A stretch of 64,000 nt of DNA from Streptomyces sp. NBC_00510 (GCA_036013505.1 CP107851.1:5974501-6038500), one strand, 5' to 3'; shown: positions 15,407-23,799, counted from the stretch's first letter. Translations and numbers: made by a program. The notes: generated by a model from the sequence alone, not told the origin.

Positions 15407-17743
15407 ATGACGGGCCCCGACGCCGCGACGGCCACCCCGGCCGTGGGCACCCCCGCGACGGTCGCGACGGGCGCCGCCGAGCAGCAGTCCACACCGACGG
15501 GCATCGGCGCGTCCCTGCCCGCCACCGACGGGATGGCCAAGGCCCAGGGGACGTACCCCTACGCCGCCGACCTGTGGGCCGAGGGCCTGCTGTGGGCGGC
15601 CGTGCTGCGCTCCCCGCACCCGCACGCCCGCATCCTGTCCATCGACACCTCCGAGGCCGTCGCGCTGCCCGGAGTGCGGGCCGTGGTGACCCACGAGGAC
15701 GTGCCCGGCGACGCGATGCACGGCCGGCGGGTCGCCGACCGTCCGGTCTTCGCCAAGGACACCGTCCGGCACCACGGCGAGGCCATCGCCGCCGTGGCCG
15801 CCGACCACCCCGACACCGCCCGGCTGGCCGCCGCCGCCATCCAGGTCGAGTACGAGGTCCTGGAGCCCGTCATCGACCCCGAGCGGGCCTTCTCGGCGCC
15901 CCCGCTGCACCCCGACGGCAACCTGATCCGGCACATCCCGCTGCAGTTCGGCGACCCGGACGCGGTCGGCGAGGTCGTCGTCGAGGGCTTGTACCGGGTC
16001 GGCCGCCAGGACCCGGCCCCGGTCGGCGCCGAGGCCGGACTCGCCGTGCCCCGCCCCGACGGCGGCGTCGAACTGTACGTCGCCTCCACCGACCCGCACA
16101 GCGACCGCGACCTGGCCGCCGCCTGCTTCGGCCTGGAGCAGGACCGCGTCAAGGTCGTCGTCACCGGCGTGCCCGGTGCGATGGGCGACCGCGAGGACTC
16201 CGGCGTGCAGATCCCGCTGGGTCTGCTGGCGCTGAAGACCGGCTGCCCGGTGAAGTTCGTGGCCACCCGCGAGGAGTCCTTCCTCAGCCACAGCCACCGC
16301 CACCCCACGCTGCTGCGTTACCGCCACCACGCGGACGCCGAGGGACGGCTGGTCAAGGTCGAGGCCCAGGTGCTGCTGGACGCTGGCGCGTACGCCGACA
16401 CCTCCGCCGACGCCCTGGCCGCGGCCGTCGCCTTCGCCGCCGGCCCCTACGTCGTGCCGCACGTCTTCGTCGAGGGCTGGGCGGTGCGCACCAACAACCC
16501 GCCGTCGGGCCACGTCCGGGGCGAGGGCGCGATGCAGGTCTGCGCGGCCTACGAGGGCCAGATGGACAAGCTCGCCGCCAAACTCGGCCTGGACCCGGCC
16601 GAGATCCGCATGCGCAACGTCATGGCCACCGGCGACCTGCTGCCCACCGGCCAGACGGTCACCTGCCCGGCGCCCGTCGGCGAACTGCTCAAGGCCGTGC
16701 GCGACACCGACCTGCCGCCGCTGCCCATGGACGACGACGAGTCCGAATGGCTGCTCCCCGGCGGCCTGGAGGGCGCCGGCGAGCCGGGCGCGGTGCGCCG
16801 CGGCGTGGGCTACGCGCTCGGCATGGTCCACATGCTCGGCGCCGAGGGCACCGACGAGGTCTCCACCGCCACCGTGCGGGTCCACGACGGCGCCGCCACC
16901 GTCATCTGCGCCGCGGTCGACACCGGCCAGGGCTTCGCCACCCTCGCCCGGCAGATCGTGCAGGAGGTGCTCGGCGTCGAGGACGTCCGCGTCCTGCCGT
17001 CCGACACCGACCAGCCCCCGGCCGGCGCCGCCGCGCGCGGCCGCCACACCTGGGTCTCCGGCGGCGCCGTCGAACGCGCCGCCAAGATGGTGCGCACCCA
17101 GCTGCTGCAGCCGCTCGCCGGGAAGTTCGGCATGTCGCCGGAACTGCTCTCCATCGCCGACGGCAAGATCACCTCGTACGACGGGGTGCTCTCCACCACC
17201 GTCGAGGAGGAGCTGGCCGGCAAGGAGCTGTGGGCCACCGCCCAGTGCCGCCCGCACCCCACCGAGGGGCTCGATGACACCGGCCAGGGCGACGCCTTCG
17301 TGGGCCTCGCCTTCTGCGCCGTGCGAGCCGTGGTCGACGTCGACATCGAACTCGGCGCGATCCGGGTCGTGGAGATGGCCGTCGCCCAGGACGTCGGCCG
17401 GATCCTCAACCCCGCGCAGCTGTTGGCCCGCATCGAGGCCGGGGTCACCCAGGGCGTCGGCATGGCCCTCATGGAGGACCTCCGCGCGCCGCGCGGCGTC
17501 ATCAAGCGGCCCAGCCTGACCGGCTATTCGCTGCCCACGGCGCTCGACGCGCCCGCGATCCGCGTGGTGCGGCTCGTCGAGGAACGCGACGTGCTCGCCC
17601 CCTTCGGCGCCAAGGCCGCCAGCGCGGTCCCCGTCGTCGTCTCCCCGGCCGCCGTCGCCTCCGCCGTCCGCGCGGCCACCGGCCGCCCGGTCAGCCGCCT
17701 GCCCATCCGCCCCCAGCACGCGGTGGCCCGCCCCCAGGGCTGA
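15407..17743 (+). CDS. Molybdopterin-binding subunit, xanthine dehydrogenase family, with divergent active-site motifs
   Basis: The 778-residue large subunit of the three-gene enzyme. The family fold is clear: GIGASLPATDGMAKAQGTYPYAADL at the N-terminus, VLRSPHPHARI, DTGQGFATLARQIVQEVL (molybdopterin loop). Key motifs differ from the norm: GGGFGGK(E) reads GAMGDRED (about 257-264), RGFG reads RGEG (about 370), and the KGxGEP loop with the catalytic Glu reads KAASAVP (about 736-742). ATG 15407 follows AAAGG. The gap to the previous gene is 61 bases. Substrate and activity are therefore open: it may be a specialised dehydrogenase or one not oxidising purines. Confidence 0.85.
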   Translation: MTGPDAATATPAVGTPATVATGAAEQQSTPTGIGASLPATDGMAKAQGTYPYAADLWAEGLLWAAVLRSPHPHARILSIDTSEAVALPGVRAVVTHEDVPGDAMHGRRVADRPVFAKDTVRHHGEAIAAVAADHPDTARLAAAAIQVEYEVLEPVIDPERAFSAPPLHPDGNLIRHIPLQFGDPDAVGEVVVEGLYRVGRQDPAPVGAEAGLAVPRPDGGVELYVASTDPHSDRDLAAACFGLEQDRVKVVVTGVPGAMGDREDSGVQIPLGLLALKTGCPVKFVATREESFLSHSHRHPTLLRYRHHADAEGRLVKVEAQVLLDAGAYADTSADALAAAVAFAAGPYVVPHVFVEGWAVRTNNPPSGHVRGEGAMQVCAAYEGQMDKLAAKLGLDPAEIRMRNVMATGDLLPTGQTVTCPAPVGELLKAVRDTDLPPLPMDDDESEWLLPGGLEGAGEPGAVRRGVGYALGMVHMLGAEGTDEVSTATVRVHDGAATVICAAVDTGQGFATLARQIVQEVLGVEDVRVLPSDTDQPPAGAAARGRHTWVSGGAVERAAKMVRTQLLQPLAGKFGMSPELLSIADGKITSYDGVLSTTVEEELAGKELWATAQCRPHPTEGLDDTGQGDAFVGLAFCAVRAVVDVDIELGAIRVVEMAVAQDVGRILNPAQLLARIEAGVTQGVGMALMEDLRAPRGVIKRPSLTGYSLPTALDAPAIRVVRLVEERDVLAPFGAKAASAVPVVVSPAAVASAVRAATGRPVSRLPIRPQHAVARPQG

Positions 17744-17761
17744 CGCCCCGCCACACACCCC

Positions 17762-17793
17762 GAAGGGCCCGGTCCATGCGGACCGGGCCCTTC
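17762..17793 (+). terminator. Terminator of the molybdoenzyme operon
   Basis: Perfect 14-bp stem GAAGGGCCCGGTCC with its complement, four-base loop ATGC, 19 bases after the stop codon. Confidence 0.9.
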
Positions 17794-17941
17794 CTGTGGA
17801 GGCCGGACACTCCTGGCGGTTCAGCTCGGCCCTTCTGCCACGACCGGCTGTGTGCCAGGGTTGCGAGGGGGTGACCGGGACCCGTCTTGCGTTTCCAGGA
17901 ACATGCGGCGGCACTGGGCGAAGGGGCATGTACGGCCGATC

Positions 17942-19174
17942 ATGAGTTCAACGTCATGGGCTGCACGGCGAGTGCGAGTCGGGAGGAGACTCCTGCGATC
18001 CGCGATCGGGCACTGCGACCGGCTCGTGGCATCGGATCTGAGGAGGGTCGACGGTCTCCGCATCGAACCACCCGCGCTGGCCCGGAAGATCAGACGCAGC
18101 GTTCGCGTCTCGTCCACGAGGCACCATTTCTCCGTCCACCTGTCCGATCACGGATTCTGGCGCTGGCTGCGCTGGATCGCCTTCTTCGTTCTGCTGTACC
18201 TCGCCGGTTTCCTGCTTCGGCTCGCGGAAGCCAGGGCCGGAAACCCGCCGGGCGGTCCTCTCATCGACGTGATGACGAATTCGGTGGGACTGCTGCTGGC
18301 GGCGGTCGTGATGCCGGTGGTCCTCGGCAGGGTGGTGACGGCCTCAAGGACCGCGATGGCGCGGTTCGTGGTCCTGATGGTGGCGACGACCCTACCTTTC
18401 GTCATCACCGATGTGATCTCCTCCGTTCGGGAGATCCTTTCGGCGTCCTGGGGTGCTGCCTGGCGGAACGCCGGAGGATGGCTGGGCGTCGTGGCGTGCG
18501 GCACCGTGATCCTGACCCTGCTGATTCCGCCCGGGATCGACGTCGTCGTGACCGAGGTCAGGAGCCGTCGCCTTCGCCGGCCGCTCGATCCGCTCGTGGT
18601 CCACACCCTGGTGCTGGCCGACGACATGACGCGCAACAGGCATCGGTGGCGCGAGGCCGCGGTGGCGCGGCGCTGGTGCCGTGAACTCGAGAACCTGGCC
18701 TGGCGGGCGATGGACGCCTTCGACCTTTCGCGAAGGGCGCACGTGGGGGACGTCGCCCTGCGTCGGAGGCTTCGAGGAGAGGCGAAGCGGGCCGGCCTCA
18801 TCTACCGGAGCCTCATACCCCTGATCGTCGAAGCGCGTGATGCGGAGGCGATCGACCGGGTCAGGAACAACCTCGTCCACGGCATCGAGCTCATGGCCGA
18901 CGACGACATGGCGGCGATCCTTTCCACCGCTCCTGTCTGGGAGCCCTCCTCGCCCCAGTTGAAGGCTTGGTTCCGCCGCGTCGTGCCGGGATTCGTCCTC
19001 ATATCCTTCGGCGTGATCGTGCCGATGCTGCCTGTCTTCGCGCAGCACGGACAAGGGGCGCAAAGTCTCAGGTGGGGACTGATCCTGGCGGGAGCGGCCG
19101 TCGTGGCATCCGCGAGTCCGGACGTCTCCGCAAGGGTGAACGAGGCTGTCGGGCGGGCGTTCAACGCGAAGTGA
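17942..19174 (+). CDS. Hypothetical membrane protein, accessory
   Basis: About 410 residues of unknown function. Three hydrophobic segments lie in the first half (WLRWIAFFVLLYLAGFLLRLAEA; NSVGLLLAAVVMPVVLGRVV; RFVVLMVATTLPFVITDVI, then GWLGVVACGTVILTLLIPPGI), a long basic cytoplasmic-looking helical region follows, and two helices end the protein. Codon use is visibly less G/C-biased than in its neighbours, suggesting recent transfer. Start uncertain: ATG 17942 is taken, ATG 17903 is possible. No operon partner. It lies beside tRNA-Cys in what looks like an insertion-prone patch. Confidence 0.6.
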   Translation: MSSTSWAARRVRVGRRLLRSAIGHCDRLVASDLRRVDGLRIEPPALARKIRRSVRVSSTRHHFSVHLSDHGFWRWLRWIAFFVLLYLAGFLLRLAEARAGNPPGGPLIDVMTNSVGLLLAAVVMPVVLGRVVTASRTAMARFVVLMVATTLPFVITDVISSVREILSASWGAAWRNAGGWLGVVACGTVILTLLIPPGIDVVVTEVRSRRLRRPLDPLVVHTLVLADDMTRNRHRWREAAVARRWCRELENLAWRAMDAFDLSRRAHVGDVALRRRLRGEAKRAGLIYRSLIPLIVEARDAEAIDRVRNNLVHGIELMADDDMAAILSTAPVWEPSSPQLKAWFRRVVPGFVLISFGVIVPMLPVFAQHGQGAQSLRWGLILAGAAVVASASPDVSARVNEAVGRAFNAK

Positions 19175-19340
19175 CGCGGGCGTGCCCGGCCGTTCGGGCG
19201 GGTTCATTGCCGTTCTCGGAGCGGGGTGTGCAGTGGCTCGCGGACGAGTGCGAACCACGGCGTGGGCAAAGTGCCCCGGCCACGCGAGCGACAGCTCACG
19301 ACACGCTAATTTGGGGCACCCCAAGGCAGAGGAGAGCCCC

Positions 19341-19922
19341 GTGGGCAAGGTGGTCATGTACAGCTCGGTGTCGGTGGACGGCTTCGTCGCGGACGAGAAT
19401 GACCAGCCCGGACCGCTGTTCGACTGGTTGTCCAGCAGTGACGTCCCGTTGGACGAGAGCGGCGTGCTGAAGGTGTCGCAGACGTCCTACGACTACACCC
19501 GGCCGTACTGGGACCAGATCGGAGTCACGATCGTCGGCCGCCACGTCTTCGACCTGACGGACGGCTGGGACGGGAAGCCGCCGGGCGGGATCGACCACGT
19601 GGTCGTCGTGACGCACCGGCCGGAGCCCGAGGGCTGGGACCCCGAAGCGCCGTTTCACTTCGTCAACGGCGTCGAGGCAGCCGTAGCCAAGGCGCAGGAG
19701 CTTGCGGGTGACCGCATGGTCGAGGTCGCCGCCGGCGACGTCGGTGGCCAGGTGCTTGCCGCGGGCCTGATCGACGAGGTGCGCATGGACGTCGTACCCG
19801 TCGTGTTCGGGTCCGGCAAGCGCTACTTCGGGTCGGTCCACGCGCAGCACCTGTTGGAGGATCCTGACGTGGCGATTCAGGGCAACCGGGTGCTTCACCT
19901 GCGCTATCGGGTGCGCCGTTGA
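19341..19922 (+). CDS. Dihydrofolate reductase / RibD C-terminal family protein
   Basis: A 193-residue protein with the RibD_C/DHFR-like fold: VVMYSSVSVDGFVADEND at the N-terminus, TIVGRHVFDLTDGWDG around residue 65, AGDVGGQVLAAGLIDEVRMDVVPVVFGSGKRYF near 135. These reductase-like proteins are common in actinobacteria; substrates are unknown and they are not the housekeeping folate enzyme. GTG 19341 is preceded by GGCAGAGGAGAG. It is a stand-alone gene, part of the accessory patch between the molybdoenzyme operon and tRNA-Cys. Confidence 0.83.
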   Translation: MGKVVMYSSVSVDGFVADENDQPGPLFDWLSSSDVPLDESGVLKVSQTSYDYTRPYWDQIGVTIVGRHVFDLTDGWDGKPPGGIDHVVVVTHRPEPEGWDPEAPFHFVNGVEAAVAKAQELAGDRMVEVAAGDVGGQVLAAGLIDEVRMDVVPVVFGSGKRYFGSVHAQHLLEDPDVAIQGNRVLHLRYRVRR

Positions 19923-19943
19923 CCGATCTGAGCGGTCGACACG

Positions 19944-20054
19944 GTGCGAACCGAGGTGGCGAAACAGGTCGACGGTCTGATCCGGAAGCCGGGGACGGAC
20001 GGGCCGGATGACGGCGACGATGGCGCCGCCGGCGTGCTCGTGCCGGTCAACTGA
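19944..20054 (+). other. Small open frame, possible gene remnant
   Basis: A 36-codon frame beginning GTG encodes VRTEVAKQVDGLIRKPG followed by an Asp/Gly-rich end. No family is recognised and no ribosome site is clear. It may be the surviving tail of a lost gene. Two tandem copies of AACTGAGACGG(G/A) follow at 20049-20072, overlapping its stop codon. Confidence 0.2.
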
Positions 20055-20135
20055 GACGGGAACTGAGACGGACAGATAGATGGGTCGCAGCTCTTCTGAG
20101 GGGCGCCCTATTCTTTTCCCTGGTCAAGGCAGAAG

Positions 20136-20207
20136 AGGCCGTGGCGGGAATCGAACCCACGTAACTCGATTTGCAGTCGAGCCCCTGAACCACTCGGGCA
20201 CACGGCC
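20136..20207 (-). tRNA. tRNA-Cys (anticodon GCA)
   Basis: On the minus strand the acceptor stem GGCCGTG pairs with CACGGCC, the discriminator is U (a cysteine identity element), the anticodon loop reads CTGCAAA within the stem CTCGA/TCGAG, and the T-loop TTCGATTC is present. CCA is not encoded. Confidence 0.95.
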
Positions 20208-20239
20208 TTGCGTCGTCGACGTGACTCGACCATAGACGC

Positions 20240-20274
20240 GGCCCCCGGGAGGGGGTCAACGTTTCCCGGGGGCC
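20240..20274 (-). terminator. Terminator after the alpha/beta hydrolase gene
   Basis: Perfect 11-bp stem (20240-20250 with 20264-20274, GGCCCCCGGGA and complement) with a 13-base loop, 25 bases beyond the hydrolase stop and just upstream of tRNA-Cys. Confidence 0.7.
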
Positions 20275-20298
20275 TGCAACAGGACTGCCACACGCCGT

Positions 20299-21159
20299 TC
20301 ACGAACCGCCGGGCGACGCGAGGAACTCCTCCACCACCGGGCGGAACAGCCCGGGTTCGTCCACCCACGGGAAGTGCCCGACGGCGTGCAGCGGACGCAG
20401 GCGGGCGTGCGGGAAGCAGGCCGCGACGACCTCGCCCGCGCGCATCCCGGTGATGGCGTCACGGTCGCCGGTGAGGACCAGCACCGGGCAGGTCACCTCG
20501 CGCAGCCGGGCCAGGACGGCGAGCCGGGCCGGTTCGTCGATGCCCTGCCAGAAGCCGGCGCGGGGGACCGGGTGCAACTGGCCGCCCTCGGCGGCGGCGT
20601 GGGCGCGCTGGGGCGCGTCCCAGTGGCCGTACGCCATCGGCGCGACCTGCAGCAGCAGCGTACGGACCCGGTCGAGGTCGTCGGCGGTCTCCAGCTCGGC
20701 GAGGGCGGCGACCGCCTCCGGCCACCAGGGTTCGCGCACGCGGCTCTCGAAGATCTCGCGGGCGTCGTCGGGCAGCTCGCCCTGCAGCCGGGAGCCCGGG
20801 GTGACCAGCACGAGGTGCGTCAGCCGCTCCGGGTAGGCGGCGGCGTACACCTGCGCGGTCGCGGCGGCCGCGTCGTGCGCGAGCAGCGCGAAGCGCTCCA
20901 GGCCCAGGTGCGCGCGGAGCGCCTCGACGTCCTGGGCGAGCCGGGGGAAGGAGTAGGCGCGCGGGTCGCCCGCCGGCGGGCTGCCGCCGGTGCCCCGACT
21001 GTCCGGGACCACCAGGCGCCTGCCCCGGTCCAGACCGCCCAGGTCGCCCAGGTAGGCGGCGTCCCGCCCCGGGCCGCCGGCGAGCGCGAGCAGTACGGGC
21101 CCCTCGCCCCGGTCCTGGTAGGCGAGCTCGGTTCCGTCGTACGAGGTGTAGTGCGGCAT
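20299..21159 (-). CDS. Alpha/beta hydrolase, proline-iminopeptidase-like, nucleophile Ser replaced by Asp
   Basis: A 286-residue cytoplasmic hydrolase fold. The oxyanion motif GGPG (residues 28-31), VVPDSRGTGGS (50-60), the acid loop LTGDRDAIT and histidine loop AVGHFPWVDEP are all present as in prolyl iminopeptidases. The nucleophile elbow, normally GHSxGG or similar, reads AHDAAAAT with Asp96 where the serine should be. Asp nucleophiles occur in epoxide hydrolases and haloalkane dehalogenases of this fold, but their elbow is GxDxG. Either the activity has changed or the protein is inactive. It starts at ATG 21159, divergent from an MFS gene. Confidence 0.8.
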   Translation of the reverse strand: MPHYTSYDGTELAYQDRGEGPVLLALAGGPGRDAAYLGDLGGLDRGRRLVVPDSRGTGGSPPAGDPRAYSFPRLAQDVEALRAHLGLERFALLAHDAAAATAQVYAAAYPERLTHLVLVTPGSRLQGELPDDAREIFESRVREPWWPEAVAALAELETADDLDRVRTLLLQVAPMAYGHWDAPQRAHAAAEGGQLHPVPRAGFWQGIDEPARLAVLARLREVTCPVLVLTGDRDAITGMRAGEVVAACFPHARLRPLHAVGHFPWVDEPGLFRPVVEEFLASPGGS

Positions 21160-21262
21160 GGCCTACGCCTTCCCGGCCCGGGCCCGCTTCTCCCGGCCCT
21201 AGGCCGAAAGGCCGACCCGGGTGCCAGGGGCAACGAGCCGGTTGACCCCTTACCATGTCGTG

Positions 21263-22672
21263 GTGACCACCGCAGACACCGAGCCGGTATCCGGCCACGC
21301 AGGCATGCCCCTCGCCGGGCCGGACACCGGAGCCGACACCCTCCTGGGCAGCCGCTACCGCGCGCTGACCCTCGCGATGGTCTCCGTCGTCCTGCTCATC
21401 GCCTTCGAGGCCACCGCCGTCGGCACCGCCATGCCCATCGCCGCCCGCGAGCTGGACGGGCTGCCGCTGTACGCCTTCGCCTTCTCCGGCTACTTCACGA
21501 CCTCGCTCTTCGCGATGGTCGTCAGCGGCCAGTGGTGCGACCGCACCGGGCCGCTGGCGCCGCTCGTCACCGGCATCGGCGCCTTCGCGGCCGGCCTGGT
21601 CGTCTCCGGCACCGCCCAGTCCATGTGGCCGTTCGTGCTGGGCCGCGCCGTGCAGGGCATCGGCGGCGGGCTCGTCATCGTCGCCCTGTACGTCGTCGTC
21701 GGCCTCGCCTACCCCGAACGCCTGCGGCCCGCGGTGATGGCGGCCTTCGCCGCGTCCTGGGTGCTGCCCTCCATCGTCGGCCCGCTCGTGGCCGGCACGG
21801 TCACCGAGCAGTTCGGCTGGCGCTGGGTCTTCCTCGCCATCCCCCTGCTCGTCGTGCTCCCGCTCCTCACCGGCCTGCCCGCACTGCGCCGCGCCTCCCT
21901 CCAGCGACCGCCGGACGACCGCGTGGCCCCCGACGGCCGCCGGCTGCGCCTCGCGCTCGCCGTCTCCGCCGGCGCCGGGCTGCTCCAGTACGCCGGGCAG
22001 GACCTGAGGCCGCTGTCGCTGCTCTTTGCCGTGGCGGGCGCCGCGCTCGTCGTCCCGGCCGCACTGCGGCTGCTGCCCCGCGGCACCTTCCGCGCGGCCC
22101 GCGGACTCCCGTCCGTGGTGCTGCTGCGCGGTGTGGCGTCCGGCACATTCCTCGGCGCGGAGAGCTTCGTCCCGCTCATGCTCGTCACGCAGCGGCACAT
22201 GTCCCCGACCCTCGCCGGGCTCTCCCTGGCCAGCGGCGGCGTCACCTGGGGCATCGGCTCCTGGATCCAGGGCCGCCCCCGCCTCGAACCCCACCGCGAA
22301 CGCCTCGTCGTCCTCGGCATGTTCCTCATGGCCGCCGCGATCGCCGGCGCCGCCCTGCCGCTCCTGGACGCCGCCCCCGCCTGGAGCGCCGCCGCCGCGT
22401 GGGGCGTGGGCGGCCTCGGCGCGGGCCTGGTCATCTCGTCCCTGAGCGTCATCCTCTTCAAGCTCTCGGCCCCCTCCGAGGCCGGCGCGAACTCCGCCGC
22501 CCTCCAGGTCTCCGACGCGCTCTCCAGCGTCGTCCTGGTCGCCGCCGCGGGCACCGTCTTCGCCGCCCTCGGCGGGGCGGCGGGCGCCTTCACGGCCGTC
22601 CTCCTCCCCATGTCCGTCCTCGCCCTCGCAGGCGTCGCCGTCGCGGCCCGCCTCCGCCCGAAAACCGGGTGA
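21263..22672 (+). CDS. MFS transporter, drug-exporter type
   Basis: About 470 residues with 12-14 hydrophobic helices. Motif A-like GQWCDRTGPLAPLVTGIGAF (helices 2-3) and motif C-like VLPSIVGPLVAGTVTEQFGWRWVFLAI (helix 5) point to a proton-driven exporter of the DHA family; substrate unknown. The start is GTG 21263 or the adjacent GTG 21260; TACCAT at 21251-21256 is spaced as a -10 box for transcription starting at the GTG itself, hinting at a leaderless message. It lies divergent from the alpha/beta hydrolase. Confidence 0.82.
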   Translation: MTTADTEPVSGHAGMPLAGPDTGADTLLGSRYRALTLAMVSVVLLIAFEATAVGTAMPIAARELDGLPLYAFAFSGYFTTSLFAMVVSGQWCDRTGPLAPLVTGIGAFAAGLVVSGTAQSMWPFVLGRAVQGIGGGLVIVALYVVVGLAYPERLRPAVMAAFAASWVLPSIVGPLVAGTVTEQFGWRWVFLAIPLLVVLPLLTGLPALRRASLQRPPDDRVAPDGRRLRLALAVSAGAGLLQYAGQDLRPLSLLFAVAGAALVVPAALRLLPRGTFRAARGLPSVVLLRGVASGTFLGAESFVPLMLVTQRHMSPTLAGLSLASGGVTWGIGSWIQGRPRLEPHRERLVVLGMFLMAAAIAGAALPLLDAAPAWSAAAAWGVGGLGAGLVISSLSVILFKLSAPSEAGANSAALQVSDALSSVVLVAAAGTVFAALGGAAGAFTAVLLPMSVLALAGVAVAARLRPKTG

Positions 22673-22703
22673 GACGGGCGCGCCGGGGGGTTACCGTCCC
22701 GGT

Positions 22704-22904
22704 GTGAAAGAGCTGACCCTCGTCTTCACCGACGCCGAGTGGGAGTCCCTGGGCGACCTCGCCGACGCGCACGGCGTGCCCGTCGCGGAGTTCGTGCGCA
22801 TGGCGGTGCGGGCGTACGAGGCGGCCGAGGCCGCGCGCGTCCGCGCCGCGGGGGAGGCGTACGCCGCCGCCCACGCGGACCTGCTGCGCAGGCTGGGGGA
22901 GTGA
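22704..22904 (+). CDS. Putative ribbon-helix-helix antitoxin
   Basis: A 66-residue protein: KELTLVFTDAEWESLGDLADAHGVPVAEFVRMAVRAYEAAE has a short beta strand followed by two helices, the pattern of CopG/Arc-type ribbon-helix-helix proteins, then an Ala-rich helix. It directly precedes a Doc-family toxin gene with one intervening base, the standard antitoxin position. It would bind and neutralise the toxin and repress the pair. GTG start at 22704. Confidence 0.7.
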   Translation: MKELTLVFTDAEWESLGDLADAHGVPVAEFVRMAVRAYEAAEAARVRAAGEAYAAAHADLLRRLGE

Positions 22905-22905
22905 C

Positions 22906-23292
22906 GTGACCGTGCGCCACCTCACACTCGCCGAGGTCACCGACCTCGCCCGCCTCGCCTGCGGTGGCGAACCGCCCGTGGTGCGCGAGCCCGGGCTGCT
23001 CGCGTCGGCCGTGCACCGGCCGCGGGCGCGGATGTTCGGCGTCGAGGCGTACGGGGACGTGTACGAGCGGGCGGGTGCGCTGCTGCACGCGATCGCGGCG
23101 AACCATCCCCTGGTCGACGGGAACAAGCGGACGGCGTGGCTGGCGGCGGCGGTGTTCCTGGACCTGAACGGGGTCGACCTGCGGTCGGCCGACCAGGACG
23201 CGGCGTACGCCCTGGTCGTCTCCGTCGCGGCGGGTGAGGTCTCCGTCCCCGCGGCGATCGGTCACGCCCTGGCCCGCCTGGCCTCCCCCTGA
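22906..23292 (+). CDS. Fic/Doc family toxin
   Basis: A 128-residue protein typical in length of Doc (death-on-curing). The catalytic motif is HPLVDGNKRTAW (His67 to Arg75 core), near the consensus HxFx(D/A)GNKR with Leu in place of Phe. Doc transfers phosphate to elongation factor Tu and stops translation (known for phage P1 Doc; inferred here). Other family strings are LLASAVHRPRARMFG and AGALLHAIAANHP. GTG 22906 begins one base after the antitoxin stop. The pair sits between an MFS gene and a palindromic repeat element. Confidence 0.82.
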   Translation: MTVRHLTLAEVTDLARLACGGEPPVVREPGLLASAVHRPRARMFGVEAYGDVYERAGALLHAIAANHPLVDGNKRTAWLAAAVFLDLNGVDLRSADQDAAYALVVSVAAGEVSVPAAIGHALARLASP

Positions 23293-23320
23293 CGCGGTCC
23301 CTCGCGGCCCGGGTTCGCCA

Positions 23321-23737
23321 TTGCGGCCTTGTGCGTCATGTGCGGCCCCGTTACGCCTGCGGCGGGCATCCCCACCCTCTCTCCCTCCCCCAGCCTTCGG
23401 CCGGGGGCCCCATGGGGGCACCCCGCCGCACCCTCTCCGGTCGTGTGGGCGACTAACGGCCGGACGGGGTTCAAAAGGCGGTCCGGGGTTGCCGCAGGTG
23501 CCTTACTGACCCCCCACCGGCCGTCAGTCGCCCACACAGCGGGAGGGGGTGTGGCGGGGTGCGCCTATGGGGGTCCCCCCGGCCGAAGGCTGGGGGAGAC
23601 GAGCGGCGAACGCGGCACCGACCCCACAACGACCAGGCGCAGGCCCGCACTGACCGAGCCGGGCAATCGGGCGGGCGGCGGGGAAACCGCCCGCCGCAGG
23701 CGCAACGCACCCGCACACGACAACGGGCCGCAACCAC
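23321..23737. repeat. Composite palindromic repeat element (MITE-like)
   Basis: Outer units in opposite orientation (23321-23367 plus; 23689-23737 minus; blocks TTGCGGCC and CGCCTGCGGCGGGC) enclose a long imperfect inverted repeat. Arms are 23385-23463 and 23517-23598, both running from CTCCCCCAGCCTTCGGCCGG to TGTGTGGGCGACT(A/G)ACGGCCGG when read inward, with a 53-base loop. No transposase or gene is seen inside. The outer unit also occurs alone at 2611-2659. The transcript could fold into one large hairpin. Confidence 0.75.
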
Positions 23738-23757
23738 GAGCCCGCGCCGCGCGCCAG

Positions 23758-23763
23758 TAGGCT
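23758..23763 (+). promoter_or_regulatory. Candidate -10 box of the helicase gene
   Basis: TAGGCT, a common streptomycete -10 form, lies so that transcription would begin near 23770. That makes GTG 23800 the first usable start downstream. No clear -35 box. Confidence 0.4.
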
Positions 23764-23799
23764 GTGACGGTTGTCGTACCCGACCCGTCACCGGAGACC

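Noticed and set aside
20136..20207. tRNA-Cys as attachment site of an integrated element
   Set aside because: No integrase gene and no duplicated tRNA 3' end found in the window, so only the suspicion of an insertion hotspot is kept.
23292..23760. Short open frames inside the palindromic repeat
   Set aside because: They exist on both strands because of symmetry and GC content, have no ribosome sites and share sequence with intergenic repeats.
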